Below are positions 26,339 to 34,455 of a stretch of 64,000 nucleotides of DNA, piece by piece. The notes below the pieces were generated by a model. It saw only the letters and a list, made by a program, of their open reading frames with translations, made no database searches and was not told the DNA's origin. Every line of letters begins with the position of its first letter. Positions within the stretch are counted from its first letter, which is position 1. This DNA comes from Cellulomonas gelida (GTDB taxonomy: Bacteria; Actinomycetota; Actinomycetes; Actinomycetales; Cellulomonadaceae), in contig NZ_BJLQ01000010.1 in NCBI RefSeq assembly GCF_006538725.1, forward strand, positions 1-64,000. The letters are read 5' to 3'. The translations under genes were made by a program, and so were the position numbers.

Positions 26339-27295
26339 ATGACCACGCTGTCTCGTCGCCTCCGCCCGTCCGCGCTGACCTGGGCATCCGCCGCGATGCT
26401 CGTCGGGCTCCTGCTCGCCGGCTGCTCGGCGAGCGCCGACGACGCGGCCGACGGCGGCGCGGCGCCCGCCGCCGTCGATGCCGGGAGCGACAGCGCCGCC
26501 GACGAGTCGGGCGGGAAGGCGGACGACGACGGGTCGTCGTCACCGAACGAGGCGCGGCTGGTGGTGCAGACCGGGTCCGTGTGGGTCGAGGCCGACGACC
26601 CGCTCGCCGCGGCGCGCGAGCTCGCGACCTACGTCGAGCGCTCGGGCGGCCGCGTGGACGCGCGCTCGGAGTCGGCCGCGAGCGCCGACGCCGTGGCGAC
26701 GGCGTCGCTCACCATCCGCGTCCCGGCGGCCAAGGTCTCCGCGACGATCCAGGAGCTGGGCGAGCTCGGCCGGGTCAGCAACGTGGACCTGCGGGCCGAG
26801 GACGTGACCGACGCCGCGCAGGACCTCGACGCCCGCATCCACGCGCTCGAGCTCTCGGTGGCGCGCATGGAGGCCCTCATGACCTCCGCGACGACGACCA
26901 AGGACCTGCTCGACGCGGAGGCCGCGCTGTCCTCGCGCCAGGGCGACCTCGAGTCGTTGCGCTCGCAGCGCGCACGGCTCCAGGGGCAGGTGTCGCTGTC
27001 GACCATCGACGTCACCGTCTCCGGGCCGGGCACGCTGCCGGTCGAGACGGCCGAGAGCTCCGGCACGTTCCTGTCGGGCCTCGAGGCGGGGTGGGACGCC
27101 CTGGTCTCCACGATCTCGGTGACGATGGTCGTCCTGGGCGCGATGCTGCCCTGGCTCGTCGTCGTCGGGTTGCTCGGACTCGTGGTGCTCGCCGTCCGGC
27201 GGCGGCGCCGGACGGTCGCCACGACCCCCGAGCGCGAGCCCGTCACGGTCGCCGCCCCCGGCACAGGTGGCGACGAGGCTCCGCACCAGGACTGA
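26339..27295 (+). CDS. DUF4349 lipoprotein
   Basis: 318 aa. A signal peptide with lipobox LLAGC (~residue 26) is followed by an Asp/Ser/Gly-rich linker. The DUF4349 domain (~75-230) has RLVVQTGSVWVEADDPLAAA, LTIRVPAAKVSATIQELGEL and a coiled coil (ALSSRQGDLESLRSQRARLQ). One C-terminal helix (MLPWLVVVGLLGLVVLAV) ends in Arg-rich cytoplasmic residues. A surface lipid-anchored protein of unknown role. Confidence 0.88.
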   Translation: MTTLSRRLRPSALTWASAAMLVGLLLAGCSASADDAADGGAAPAAVDAGSDSAADESGGKADDDGSSSPNEARLVVQTGSVWVEADDPLAAARELATYVERSGGRVDARSESAASADAVATASLTIRVPAAKVSATIQELGELGRVSNVDLRAEDVTDAAQDLDARIHALELSVARMEALMTSATTTKDLLDAEAALSSRQGDLESLRSQRARLQGQVSLSTIDVTVSGPGTLPVETAESSGTFLSGLEAGWDALVSTISVTMVVLGAMLPWLVVVGLLGLVVLAVRRRRRTVATTPEREPVTVAAPGTGGDEAPHQD

Positions 27296-27442
27296 GCCGT
27301 CCGGCCGTCGGCGTCACCCGGACGTGTCGCCCGCACGGGCGAGGTCCTGGCACCCGGTCACCCGAACGATCACTCGTGCGGGCCGCGCGGGGGACGCCCG
27401 GCCGGCCGTACGGTCGAGCGGACCGGCGGGAGGGCCTGGGAC

Positions 27443-28435
27443 GTGAGCACCGTGAGCAAGGACCCGCGGTGGCGGGAGGCGGAGAAGTTCGCCGAACGCC
27501 ACGCGCGGATCGTCCTCGCCCGGCTCGACGCGCACGTCACGACCGCGCCGCAGGACGGTGCCCTGGACCTCGTCGGCGAGGACCTCGCGGCGTTCGTCGA
27601 GCACTACCGCTCGCCCGTCTCGCGCGAGACGGTCGAGCGCCTGCACCGCGCGGCGGGCGGACGGACGGCCGTCTGCTACTCGCGCGCCGGGTACAGCAAG
27701 ACGGCGGTCCTGTGGGCCGACGAGCATCGCGTCGCGCTGTTCGGCTACACCGACGTGGGCCACGCCGCGCCGCTCAGCTCGTACGCGTCCGAGCTCGTCA
27801 CGCGCGCGCAGGCCGAGAGCGCCCACCACGTGCGGCTGGCCGCCGACGTGGTCACGCGCCACCAGAGCGCGCTGCGGCACGAGGCGGAGCGCCGCGAGCG
27901 CGAGGCCCACGCGGCGGCGCTGCGCGCCCAGCAGGCGCAGGAGGCCGCCGACCGGGCCCGACGGCGCCGCCGCGAGCTCGACGAGGCGACCCTCGGCCGC
28001 ACGTTGTCGCTCCTGCTCGCGCAGCGGATCGACCCGACCGCCCTGCACGTCACGGTCCAGCGCCTGGCGTTGTCGGGCGTCGTGTCCGCCGTCGCCGCGG
28101 GGGCCGACCGACTCGGTCTGGCCGAGCGTCCGCACGCCGTCGCGCTCGTGCGCACGATGTTCGACGAGGCCGCGGGCGCGCTCGAGGTCGCGACCCCGCC
28201 GTGGGCGCACACGACCCCGCAGTACCGGGCCGCGCGTGCCGCGTTCTACCGGGCTCAGGACGCGCTCGACGCGGCGGACGGTTTCGGGGTCGCGGGGCAC
28301 GTCGCGCCCGACGACGTCGCGCGGCACCTGCACGAGGCCGAGAAGTGCTGGCGTGCGGTGGTCGCCGAGCTCCTCAAGGCGCAGGGCGTGCCTGTTCCCG
28401 ACCTGCCGAGCCCGCGGCGGCCCGCCCTGCGGTAG
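27443..28435 (+). CDS. Conserved-looking protein of unknown function
   Basis: 330 aa from GTG 27443 (VSTVSKDPRWREAEKF). An N-terminal alpha/beta region contains GRTAVCYSRAGYSKTAVLWA and HRVALFGYTDVGHAAPLSSY, which recall the strands of restriction-endonuclease-like folds, though no catalytic D-ExK pattern is clear. Residues ~145-185 are a charged coiled coil (EAERREREAHAAALRAQQAQ). The C-terminal ~130 residues are helical. No signal peptide or transmembrane segment. Function not assigned. Confidence 0.7.
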   Translation: MSTVSKDPRWREAEKFAERHARIVLARLDAHVTTAPQDGALDLVGEDLAAFVEHYRSPVSRETVERLHRAAGGRTAVCYSRAGYSKTAVLWADEHRVALFGYTDVGHAAPLSSYASELVTRAQAESAHHVRLAADVVTRHQSALRHEAERREREAHAAALRAQQAQEAADRARRRRRELDEATLGRTLSLLLAQRIDPTALHVTVQRLALSGVVSAVAAGADRLGLAERPHAVALVRTMFDEAAGALEVATPPWAHTTPQYRAARAAFYRAQDALDAADGFGVAGHVAPDDVARHLHEAEKCWRAVVAELLKAQGVPVPDLPSPRRPALR

Positions 28436-28526
28436 CCCTGGGCCGACCACGTGAGCTTCGCGAGTCACGGCACCTCCGCGAGCCGTCGCGGCTCCCGAGG
28501 ACAGCGTGGGCTGTCATGATTCCCCG

Positions 28527-30071
28527 GTGGCTGTGACCGACGACACGACCAAGACACCCGACGGGGCGCCCGCCCCCGCCGAGCCCACGGAGCCCGACGG
28601 TGCGGACGGCACCGACGCGACGGCCACGGCCGCAGCGCCCGTGGTCGACAGCGAGCCGCTCGCCCCGCCGGAGCCTCGGGGCGTCGCCGCGTGGGCCGGT
28701 CCGCTCGTCGTCGCACTGCTCGCCGCCGCCACCTACGTGACGTACTCGGTGCTGCAGTGGCGCCGGTTCGAGTCGCCGTCGTGGGACCTGGGCATCTTCA
28801 CGCAGCTCGCCCGGCGGTACGCCCACCTCGAGGCGCCGATCGTCACGATCAAGGGCGACGGCTTCAACCTCCTGGGCGACCACTTCCACCCGCTGCTCAC
28901 CGTGCTGGGCGTGCCGTACCGGCTGTTCCCGCACGCGCTCACGCTGCTCGTGGTCCAGGGCCTGCTGTTCGCGGCGTCCACGTACGTCGTCGGCCGGCAC
29001 GCGGTGCGCCTGCTCGGCGCGTTGCAGGGCACGCTCGTCGGTGCCGCGTACGCGGTGAGCTTCGGGCTGGTCGGCGCGGTCGCCGCGCAGTTCCACGAGA
29101 TCGCGTTCGCGGTCCCGCTGCTCGCCCTGTCGCTCGTCGCGCTGCTCCGCGAGCGCTGGCTCGCCGCCGCCCTGTGGGCCGCTCCGCTCGTCTTCGTCAA
29201 GGAGGACCTCGGCCTGACGGTCGCGGCCCTGGGGTTGGTGCTGTGGTGGAAGATGCGCGGCCGGGACACGCAGCGGCCCTCGCTGGGCCTGTGGCTCACC
29301 GGGTGGGGATTCGGGTGGACGGTGCTGTCGACCGCGGTGCTGATCCCCGCGCTCAACACGCAGGACCAGTGGGACTACGGCTCCCGGATCGACGTCGTCG
29401 GCATCGCCACCCACCCGTGGACGGCGATCACGCTCCTCGTCGACGACGGCAGCAAGATCATCACGCTGCTCCTGCTCGTCGCGATCACCGGGTTCATCGG
29501 CGTGCGGTCCCCGATCCTGCTCGTCGCACTGCCGACGATCATGTGGCGCTTCTACGCCGACAACGGCTACTACTACGGCCACACGTGGCACTACAGCGCG
29601 GTGCTCATGCCCGTCGCGTTCGCGGCGCTGCTCGACGGCGTGCTGCTGGCACGCCGCTCGCCCCGTCCATGGCTGCGCCGGTACTCGCTCGCCGCCGCCC
29701 CCGTGGCGGTGGCGGTCGCGGCGATGCTCGTCCCGCAGCTCGACGTCGCGCGGCTGGGACGGCCCGACGACCTGTGGGCGCAGTCCGACCGCGCGGTCGA
29801 GGCGCGTCAGGTGCTCGCGACCATCCCCGACGACGCCACGGTGGAGACCGACATCGGGCTCATGTCGTACCTGGTCGACCGCACGGACGTGTTCTACGTC
29901 GGGAACGCGAACAACCCCGTGCCCGACTACGTGCTGATCGACCAGTACGGCGGCGGGTGGAACCCGGCCCCGAACGACGCCGCGCAGTACGCCCAGGACC
30001 GCTTCGCCGGGACGACGTTCCGGATCGTGTACGACGCCGGCGGGTTCCAGCTCGCGCAGCGCACGAGCTGA
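28527..30071 (+). CDS. DUF2079 multi-pass membrane protein
   Basis: 514 aa from GTG 28527 (VAVTDDTTK); GTG 28506 or 28533 are alternatives. After a disordered acidic N-terminus there are ~9 helices. The DUF2079 signature is clear: SPSWDLGIFTQLARRYAHLE, GDHFHPLL, FHEIAFAVPLLALSL and YYYGHTWHYSAVLMPVAFAA. The fold resembles lipid-linked glycosyltransferases of the GT-C type, but activity is unproven. It ends 11 bp before the convergent LysR gene. Confidence 0.9.
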   Translation: MAVTDDTTKTPDGAPAPAEPTEPDGADGTDATATAAAPVVDSEPLAPPEPRGVAAWAGPLVVALLAAATYVTYSVLQWRRFESPSWDLGIFTQLARRYAHLEAPIVTIKGDGFNLLGDHFHPLLTVLGVPYRLFPHALTLLVVQGLLFAASTYVVGRHAVRLLGALQGTLVGAAYAVSFGLVGAVAAQFHEIAFAVPLLALSLVALLRERWLAAALWAAPLVFVKEDLGLTVAALGLVLWWKMRGRDTQRPSLGLWLTGWGFGWTVLSTAVLIPALNTQDQWDYGSRIDVVGIATHPWTAITLLVDDGSKIITLLLLVAITGFIGVRSPILLVALPTIMWRFYADNGYYYGHTWHYSAVLMPVAFAALLDGVLLARRSPRPWLRRYSLAAAPVAVAVAAMLVPQLDVARLGRPDDLWAQSDRAVEARQVLATIPDDATVETDIGLMSYLVDRTDVFYVGNANNPVPDYVLIDQYGGGWNPAPNDAAQYAQDRFAGTTFRIVYDAGGFQLAQRTS

Positions 30072-30082
30072 CCCCCGCGGGT

Positions 30083-31006
30083 TCAGCTCCGGGCGGTCGC
30101 GTGCTTGTCGTGCCGGGTGCCGGCGCGCTCGTCGGCCGGGTGCCCTGGGACGACGAGCGGGTCCGTCGCCTCGACCAGCGCGCGCACGAGCGGGTGCCAC
30201 GGACGGCGCGCGGGACCCGTCAGCACCAGGTCGCGCGTCGCGCTGGGCGTCAGCGGGCGCATCACCACGCCGGGCGGGAGCAGCCCTCCCCCGAGGCTCG
30301 GCATGATCGAGACGCCGATCCCCTCGGCCACCATGCGCACCATCGTCGCGAGCTCGCGGACGCGCTGGTCGGCGCGGTACGGCAGGCCGGCGACGGCGTG
30401 CAGGCGGCGGACCTGCGCCTCGCACCCGCCTCCGGAGACGAGCAGGCCGTCCTCCTGCAGCTCGGCCAGGTCGATCGCGGGCTCGGCGACGAGCGGGTGG
30501 TCCGAGCGCACGACGGCGCGGAAGTCGTCCCGGCCCACCAGCACCCCGCCCGGATGGCCGACGTCGGGGTCGACGAGCACGGCGGCGTCGACGATGCCGC
30601 CCTCGAGCCACTGGGGCATCTCGTCGTCGTCGCCCTCGAATACCTGGACGTGCACGTCGGGCAGCCGCGCCGACCAGTGCTTCAGGAGTGCGGGCATGAG
30701 GCCCTGGCAGACGGTCGGGACCGCCGCGAGGCGGACGGTGCCGCGGTGGCGACCCGTCGCCGCGTCGGCGAGGTAGGCGTCGGCCGACGCGACGGCGGCG
30801 CGCGCGTGCGGCAGCAGGCGGGTCCCGAGCGGTGTCGCGGTGGCGGGCGTGCCACGCTCGATCAGCCGACCCCCGGCCTCCTTCTCGAGCGCGGCGACGG
30901 CGTGTGACACGGCCGACTGGCTCACGTCGAGCGCCGCTGCAGCGTCAGTGAAGGAGCCGAGGTCGACGACCGCGGCGAGCACCCGGAGCTGTGCGAGCGT
31001 CGGCAT
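30083..31006 (-). CDS. LysR family transcriptional regulator
   Basis: 307 aa. N-terminal winged helix (LAQLRVLAAVVDLGSFTDAA, DVSQSAVSHAVAALEKEAGG), then an inducer-binding domain (GTVRLAAVPTVCQGLMPALL). It is divergent from the EamA transporter and probably controls it through the inverted repeat at 31023-31052. Confidence 0.93.
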   Translation of the reverse strand: MPTLAQLRVLAAVVDLGSFTDAAAALDVSQSAVSHAVAALEKEAGGRLIERGTPATATPLGTRLLPHARAAVASADAYLADAATGRHRGTVRLAAVPTVCQGLMPALLKHWSARLPDVHVQVFEGDDDEMPQWLEGGIVDAAVLVDPDVGHPGGVLVGRDDFRAVVRSDHPLVAEPAIDLAELQEDGLLVSGGGCEAQVRRLHAVAGLPYRADQRVRELATMVRMVAEGIGVSIMPSLGGGLLPPGVVMRPLTPSATRDLVLTGPARRPWHPLVRALVEATDPLVVPGHPADERAGTRHDKHATARS

Positions 31007-31022
31007 GAACGGAGTCTATGAG

Positions 31023-31052
31023 CACATGAACGACATTCGCTTGCCTCATGTG
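31023..31052. promoter_or_regulatory. Candidate LysR operator between divergent genes
   Basis: CACATGA (31023-31029) and TCATGTG (31046-31052) are perfect inverted arms 16 bp apart, in the gap between the LysR and EamA genes. The in-frame ATG at 31026 lies inside the left arm, which argues that the transporter starts downstream. Confidence 0.55.
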
Positions 31053-31076
31053 GGCGCGGTCCAGGATCGTCGTGCC

Positions 31077-32087
31077 GTGACCCCGTCCCCCACCACGGTC
31101 CCGCCCGCCGGTCCGACGACCGCGTCGGCTCCCACGCCCGGCCCCGCACCGGCCGCCGGGCGCATCGTCGTGAAGTACGTCGCGCTCGCCCTCATCTGGG
31201 GCTCGAGCTTCCTGCTCATCAAGGTCGCGCTCGAAGGCCTGGCCCCCACGCAGGTCGCGCTCGGCCGGATCGTGCTCGGCGGGCTCGCCCTGTTCGCCGT
31301 CGCGACCGTGACCCGCCGCCGCTGGCCGCGCGACCCCCGCGCCTGGGGCCACCTCGCGGTGACCGGGCTGCTGCTGTGCGTGCTGCCGTTCCTCGCCTTC
31401 GCGTGGGCCGGTCAGCACCTGGCCTCGGGGCTGTCGTCGATCCTCAACGCCACGACCCCGCTGATGACCGCCGCGGCCTCAGCCGCGCTCCTGCCCGCCG
31501 AGCGCCTCACCCGCCGTCAGGGGCTCGGCCTCGCGCTCGGCATCGTCGGGGTCGTCGTGATCGTCGGCCCGTGGACCTACCTGGGCGACCTGGCCGAGTC
31601 CGCTCCCCTGCCCGCGGTCCTCGCGTGCCTCGGCGCGACCGCCTGCTACGGCCTCGGCATGACCTATCTGCGTCGCTTCGTGACCCCGCTGCATCTGCCG
31701 GCCGAGACCGTCGCCGCCGGCCAGGTCGGGTCCGCCGCGGTCGTCATGCTGCTGCTCGCGCCGTTCGTCGCGCGCGAGCCCGTGACGCTGTCGACCTCCG
31801 TCGTGACGAGCCTCGTCCTGCTCGGCGTGCTGGGCACCGGCATCGCGTACGTGTGGAACACGCAGGTCGTCGCCACGTGGGGTGCGCAGCGCGCCTCGAC
31901 GGTCACGTACCTGACGCCGGTCGTGGGCGTCGCGCTCGGCACGGCCGTGCTCGGCGAGCACCTCGAGTGGTACGAGCCCGTGGGCGGGGCGCTCGTCGTC
32001 GTCGGTGTCGTCGTCGCCCAGGGCGCGCTGCGCCGGCCCGTGCGGCGGGCGTCACATCCGGTTGATTTGGACACCAGCCGCGGCTGA
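31077..32087 (+). CDS. EamA/DMT family transporter
   Basis: 336 aa from GTG 31077 (VTPSPTTVPP), chosen over ATG 31026 because the latter is inside the candidate operator. Two EamA repeats give about ten helices: YVALALIWGSSFLLIKVALE and TACYGLGMTYLRRFVTPL open the halves, and TYLTPVVGVALGTAVLGE is the typical end motif. Drug/metabolite exporter, substrate unknown. Divergent LysR neighbour suggests induction by a small molecule. Confidence 0.92.
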   Translation: MTPSPTTVPPAGPTTASAPTPGPAPAAGRIVVKYVALALIWGSSFLLIKVALEGLAPTQVALGRIVLGGLALFAVATVTRRRWPRDPRAWGHLAVTGLLLCVLPFLAFAWAGQHLASGLSSILNATTPLMTAAASAALLPAERLTRRQGLGLALGIVGVVVIVGPWTYLGDLAESAPLPAVLACLGATACYGLGMTYLRRFVTPLHLPAETVAAGQVGSAAVVMLLLAPFVAREPVTLSTSVVTSLVLLGVLGTGIAYVWNTQVVATWGAQRASTVTYLTPVVGVALGTAVLGEHLEWYEPVGGALVVVGVVVAQGALRRPVRRASHPVDLDTSRG

Positions 32088-32106
32088 CGTATGGTTGGCG
32101 AGCCGA

Positions 32107-32180
32107 CGCGGGGTGGAGCAGCTCGGTAGCTCGCTGGGCTCATAACCCAGAGGTCGCAGGTTCAAATCCTGCCCCCGCTA
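32107..32180 (+). tRNA. Initiator tRNA-Met (CAT)
   Basis: 74 nt. Acceptor CGCGGGG / CCCCGCT, with position 1 unpaired as in initiator tRNAs; anticodon stem CTGGG-CTCATAA-CCCAG with three G:C pairs at the anticodon-proximal end (initiator hallmark); T arm GCAGG-TTCAAAT-CCTGC. No CCA is encoded. Confidence 0.96.
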
Positions 32181-32182
32181 CA
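32169..32182 (+). repeat. Left flanking direct repeat (tRNA 3' end)
   Basis: CTGCCCCCGCTACA, the end of the tRNA T-arm and acceptor plus two bases; matches 32739-32752 at 13 of 14 positions. Confidence 0.75.
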
Positions 32183-32206
32183 AGTGTGGTGTCTCAGGAC
32201 ATCGAG

Positions 32207-32241
32207 AACGCCCGAACCTGCGTTTCGTGGGTTCGGGCGTT
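32207..32241. terminator. Hairpin just downstream of tRNA-fMet, inside the IS
   Basis: AACGCCCGAACC (32207-32218) and GGTTCGGGCGTT (32230-32241) form a perfect 12-bp stem with an 11-nt loop, followed by CGTCATTTCC. It may end tRNA transcription and/or be the IS's own end structure. Confidence 0.6.
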
Positions 32242-32243
32242 CG

Positions 32244-32642
32244 TCATTTCCGGGTTCGTGGGTGTTGTGGCTGGTAGTCGCGGGTGGGGTCGAGGGTGAG
32301 CTCGCGCAGGATCTCGCCCGGTAGGCGGTCGCTGCGGCGCGTGCGACGACCATGTCGTGGTGGTGGTGCAGGTGCCAGGCGATGGTGTCCGCGCCGGCGG
32401 CCGGGCCTCGGGCCGTCAGGTCCTTGCGGAGCTCGACGATGAGCTCGACGACCGGGCCGGGCGTGGCGTGCGGGGAGCTGTGCGGGGGTCGCGAACGAGG
32501 CTCGAACGCTGCCTCCCCGTGCACTCGGTAGCGCGTGAGCAGCTTGTAGACACGAGCGGGCGACTCGGTAGTCGCGGGAGACCTGCGCGACCGGGCGACC
32601 TTCGAGCACGACAGCGGTGATGACCAGACGAGCCTTCGACAT
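32244..32642 (-). pseudogene. IS481 family transposase remnant
   Basis: Three recognisable pieces in two frames. The N-terminal helix-turn-helix starts at ATG 32642 (MSKARLVITAVVLEGRPVAQ). The next frame gives AAFEPRSRPPHSSPH, VELIVELRKDLTARGP and DTIAWHLHHHH. The original frame returns with the C-terminus ILRELTLDPTRDYQP. The whole DDE catalytic core, roughly two thirds of a ~330-residue transposase, is deleted, so it cannot transpose itself. Confidence 0.85.
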
Positions 32643-32666
32643 GCCCGGCCATCGTGACCCTCGACG

Positions 32667-32738
32667 TGTCCGCGATGACTCGGGACACGCTGTCCGAAAT
32701 GACGCGAGACACCGTCCTGGATGTCCTGAGATCACACA
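32667..32738 (-). repeat. Three 24-bp subterminal repeats at the IS right end
   Basis: Units 32667-32690 and 32691-32714 share TGTCC-NNN-ATGAC-N-CG-N-GACAC; 32715-32738 is a more diverged third copy that merges with the terminal inverted repeat (GGATGTCCTGAGAT). The 24-bp period suggests transposase-binding sites. Confidence 0.65.
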
Positions 32739-32752
32739 CTGCCCCGGCTACA
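32739..32752 (+). repeat. Right flanking direct repeat (tRNA 3'-end copy)
   Basis: CTGCCCCGGCTACA, a one-mismatch copy of the tRNA 3' end beyond the right IS terminus. Either an unusually long target duplication or an attachment-site relic. Confidence 0.7.
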
Positions 32753-32764
32753 GACGCACGACGG

Positions 32765-33388
32765 CTACTGAGACTCCAGGGTCGTGGTCAGCCACCCGAA
32801 CCCGGGCAGCGCTCGCAGTCGTCCCGTGAGGTCGTCGACGGACAGCCGGGGATCGACGCTGAAACGCACCGCCGTGCCCGTCTCCCCCGTGGGCTCCACC
32901 GGCACCAGGCCGCTCGTCGGGATGCCGTGCTCGTAGCGCTGGGTCCACGCCCCGTTCGTGCGACGGTTCGTGTGCATGAGCCATGTGCTCAGTGCGGCGA
33001 CGACGGAGATGCCTCGCCGAGGGTAGCCGTCCGGCAGCAGCACGTCGTGGGCGCCGTCGAAGAAGCGCACGTCGCGCGTCGCCATGACGGGCTTCCTGAT
33101 CGGCGCGCCGTCGCGCTGCTGCCGGGTGTCCGTCCCCCGCCCGTCGTCGACGACCGAGACCGACCCGTCCGCGTGCCGCGTGACGACGCACGTGCCGCGC
33201 CGTCCACACGCGGCGGCCTCCTCGTCGGCGTAGGCCATGACCTCGAGCACGAGGTGCAGCGCCCCGCCGGGTGCGTACCGCTGAGGGTCGCAGCGGATCG
33301 CCTCCAGGTGAGCGTGGTCCACGGCCACAGCCCACTCGTGGGTCGTGGTCACCCAGGTCGCGGGGTCCGAGGTCGGCATGAGGCGCAT
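32765..33388 (-). CDS. Stand-alone GyrB-like GHKL domain protein, active site degenerate
   Basis: 207 aa from ATG 33388 (ATG 33379 also possible). The order of segments follows the GyrB N-terminal ATPase: helix LHLVLEVMAYADEEAAA, strand-loop VSVVDDGRGTD, then GISVVAALSTWLMHTNRRTN and WTQRYEHGIPTSGLVPVEPT. The N-box Asn of GyrB (E..DN..DE) is replaced (EVMAYADEE) and the GLHGVG lid is reduced to PRRGIS, while DDGRG is kept. No transducer or toprim domain follows, so it is not a gyrase subunit. ATP hydrolysis is doubtful. Its role is unknown; it lies between the IS remnant and the SPFH operon. Confidence 0.65.
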   Translation of the reverse strand: MRLMPTSDPATWVTTTHEWAVAVDHAHLEAIRCDPQRYAPGGALHLVLEVMAYADEEAAACGRRGTCVVTRHADGSVSVVDDGRGTDTRQQRDGAPIRKPVMATRDVRFFDGAHDVLLPDGYPRRGISVVAALSTWLMHTNRRTNGAWTQRYEHGIPTSGLVPVEPTGETGTAVRFSVDPRLSVDDLTGRLRALPGFGWLTTTLESQ

Positions 33389-33442
33389 CGTGGCACGGTC
33401 GGGTGACGCCACCTGGGCCGTTCAGGCCCGTGCGCCCCAATG

Positions 33443-33461
33443 TGATATCACTTTGATATCG
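33443..33461. promoter_or_regulatory. Paired TGATATC operator upstream of the SPFH operon
   Basis: TGATATCA (33443-33450, self-palindromic) and TGATATCG (33454-33461) are direct copies 11 bp apart, one helical turn. They lie ~40 bp before the SPFH start. Such phasing suits the ribbon-helix-helix protein encoded second in this operon. Confidence 0.6.
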
Positions 33462-33498
33462 CACGGATGGCCCGGCGATCGACCTCGAGGAGAGCCCC

Positions 33499-34455
33499 AT
33501 GACCGACACCGTCCCCCCGCAGAGCTCCGAGGGCGGCGACCCCGCAGGCAGGCCCGTCGGCCACGCGGGTGCTCGCGTCGGCGTCGAGGAGCGGTCGGCA
33601 TGGACGGTCGGCTCGGGCGGCGCCGCTCTCGTCCTGCTGCTGTCCCTGGGCCTCGTGGTCGCCTCCATGCCGCTCTTCGCCGCCGCTGACGCGGGAGCGG
33701 GCGCGCTCGGGTTCGTCGGGGTGCTCTCCCTGCTGCTCGCGGTACTCGGGTTCTCCGGTCTGACGATCGTCTCCCCCGGGCAGACCAAGGTGGTCCAGCT
33801 GTTCGGGCGCTACCTCGGCACGGTTCGGCGGACCGGGTTCGTCCTCACGGTTCCGCTGACGACGAAGCGGCGCGTCTCGGTGCGCGTGCGCAACTTCGAG
33901 ACCAACGAGCTCAAGGTCAACGACGCCGACGGCAACCCGATCAACATCGCCGCGATCGTCGTCTGGCAGGTGGCGGACACCGCCAAGGCCACGTTCGCCG
34001 TCGAGGACTACGCCGACTTCGTGCGCGTGCAGTCGGAGTCCGCCCTGCGACACGTCGCGATGGCGCACCCGTACGACCACGCCGAGGACGGCGAGCAGTC
34101 GCTGCGCGGGGCGACCGAGGTCGTCTCCGCCGAGATCGCCGCCGAGGTCGCCGCGCGGGTCGTCATCGCGGGCGTCGAGGTCATCGAGGCGCGCATCTCC
34201 AACCTCGCGTACGCCCCGGAGATCGCCCAGGCCATGCTGCAGCGGCAGCAGGCGGGCGCGATCATCGCCGCGCGCGAGCGGATCGTCGAGGGTGCGGTCT
34301 CGATGGTCGAGGACGCGCTGTCCCGCCTCGAGCGCGACGGGGTCGTCTCGCTCGACGACGAGCGCCGCGCGGCCATGGTCTCGAACCTGCTCGTCGTGCT
34401 GTGCGGCGACAGCCGAGCGACGCCCGTCGTCAACACGGGCAGCTTGTACGCGTGA
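33499..34455 (+). CDS. SPFH (band 7) membrane protein
   Basis: 318 aa from ATG 33499 with GAGGAG upstream. Two N-terminal helices (ALVLLLSLGLVVASMPLFAA, GFVGVLSLLLAVLGFSGLTI) precede the SPFH domain (SPGQTKVVQLFGRYLGTVRR, NIAAIVVWQVADTAKATFAV). The C-terminus is helical (YAPEIAQAMLQRQQAGAIIA). Homologues organise membrane microdomains. Its stop overlaps a ribbon-helix-helix gene by GTGA. Confidence 0.9.
   Translation: MTDTVPPQSSEGGDPAGRPVGHAGARVGVEERSAWTVGSGGAALVLLLSLGLVVASMPLFAAADAGAGALGFVGVLSLLLAVLGFSGLTIVSPGQTKVVQLFGRYLGTVRRTGFVLTVPLTTKRRVSVRVRNFETNELKVNDADGNPINIAAIVVWQVADTAKATFAVEDYADFVRVQSESALRHVAMAHPYDHAEDGEQSLRGATEVVSAEIAAEVAARVVIAGVEVIEARISNLAYAPEIAQAMLQRQQAGAIIAARERIVEGAVSMVEDALSRLERDGVVSLDDERRAAMVSNLLVVLCGDSRATPVVNTGSLYA

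Larger units (their letters stand above)
32184..32738 (-). mobile_element. Decayed IS481-type insertion element at the tRNA 3' end
   Basis: Terminal inverted repeats: left AGTGTG-NNN-TCTCAGGACATC (from 32183) and right its inverted match (32719-32738), differing only in the three N positions and outside. Between them lies a broken IS481 transposase on the minus strand. A 14-bp imperfect direct repeat flanks the element (see 32169-32182 and 32739-32752). Confidence 0.8.
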
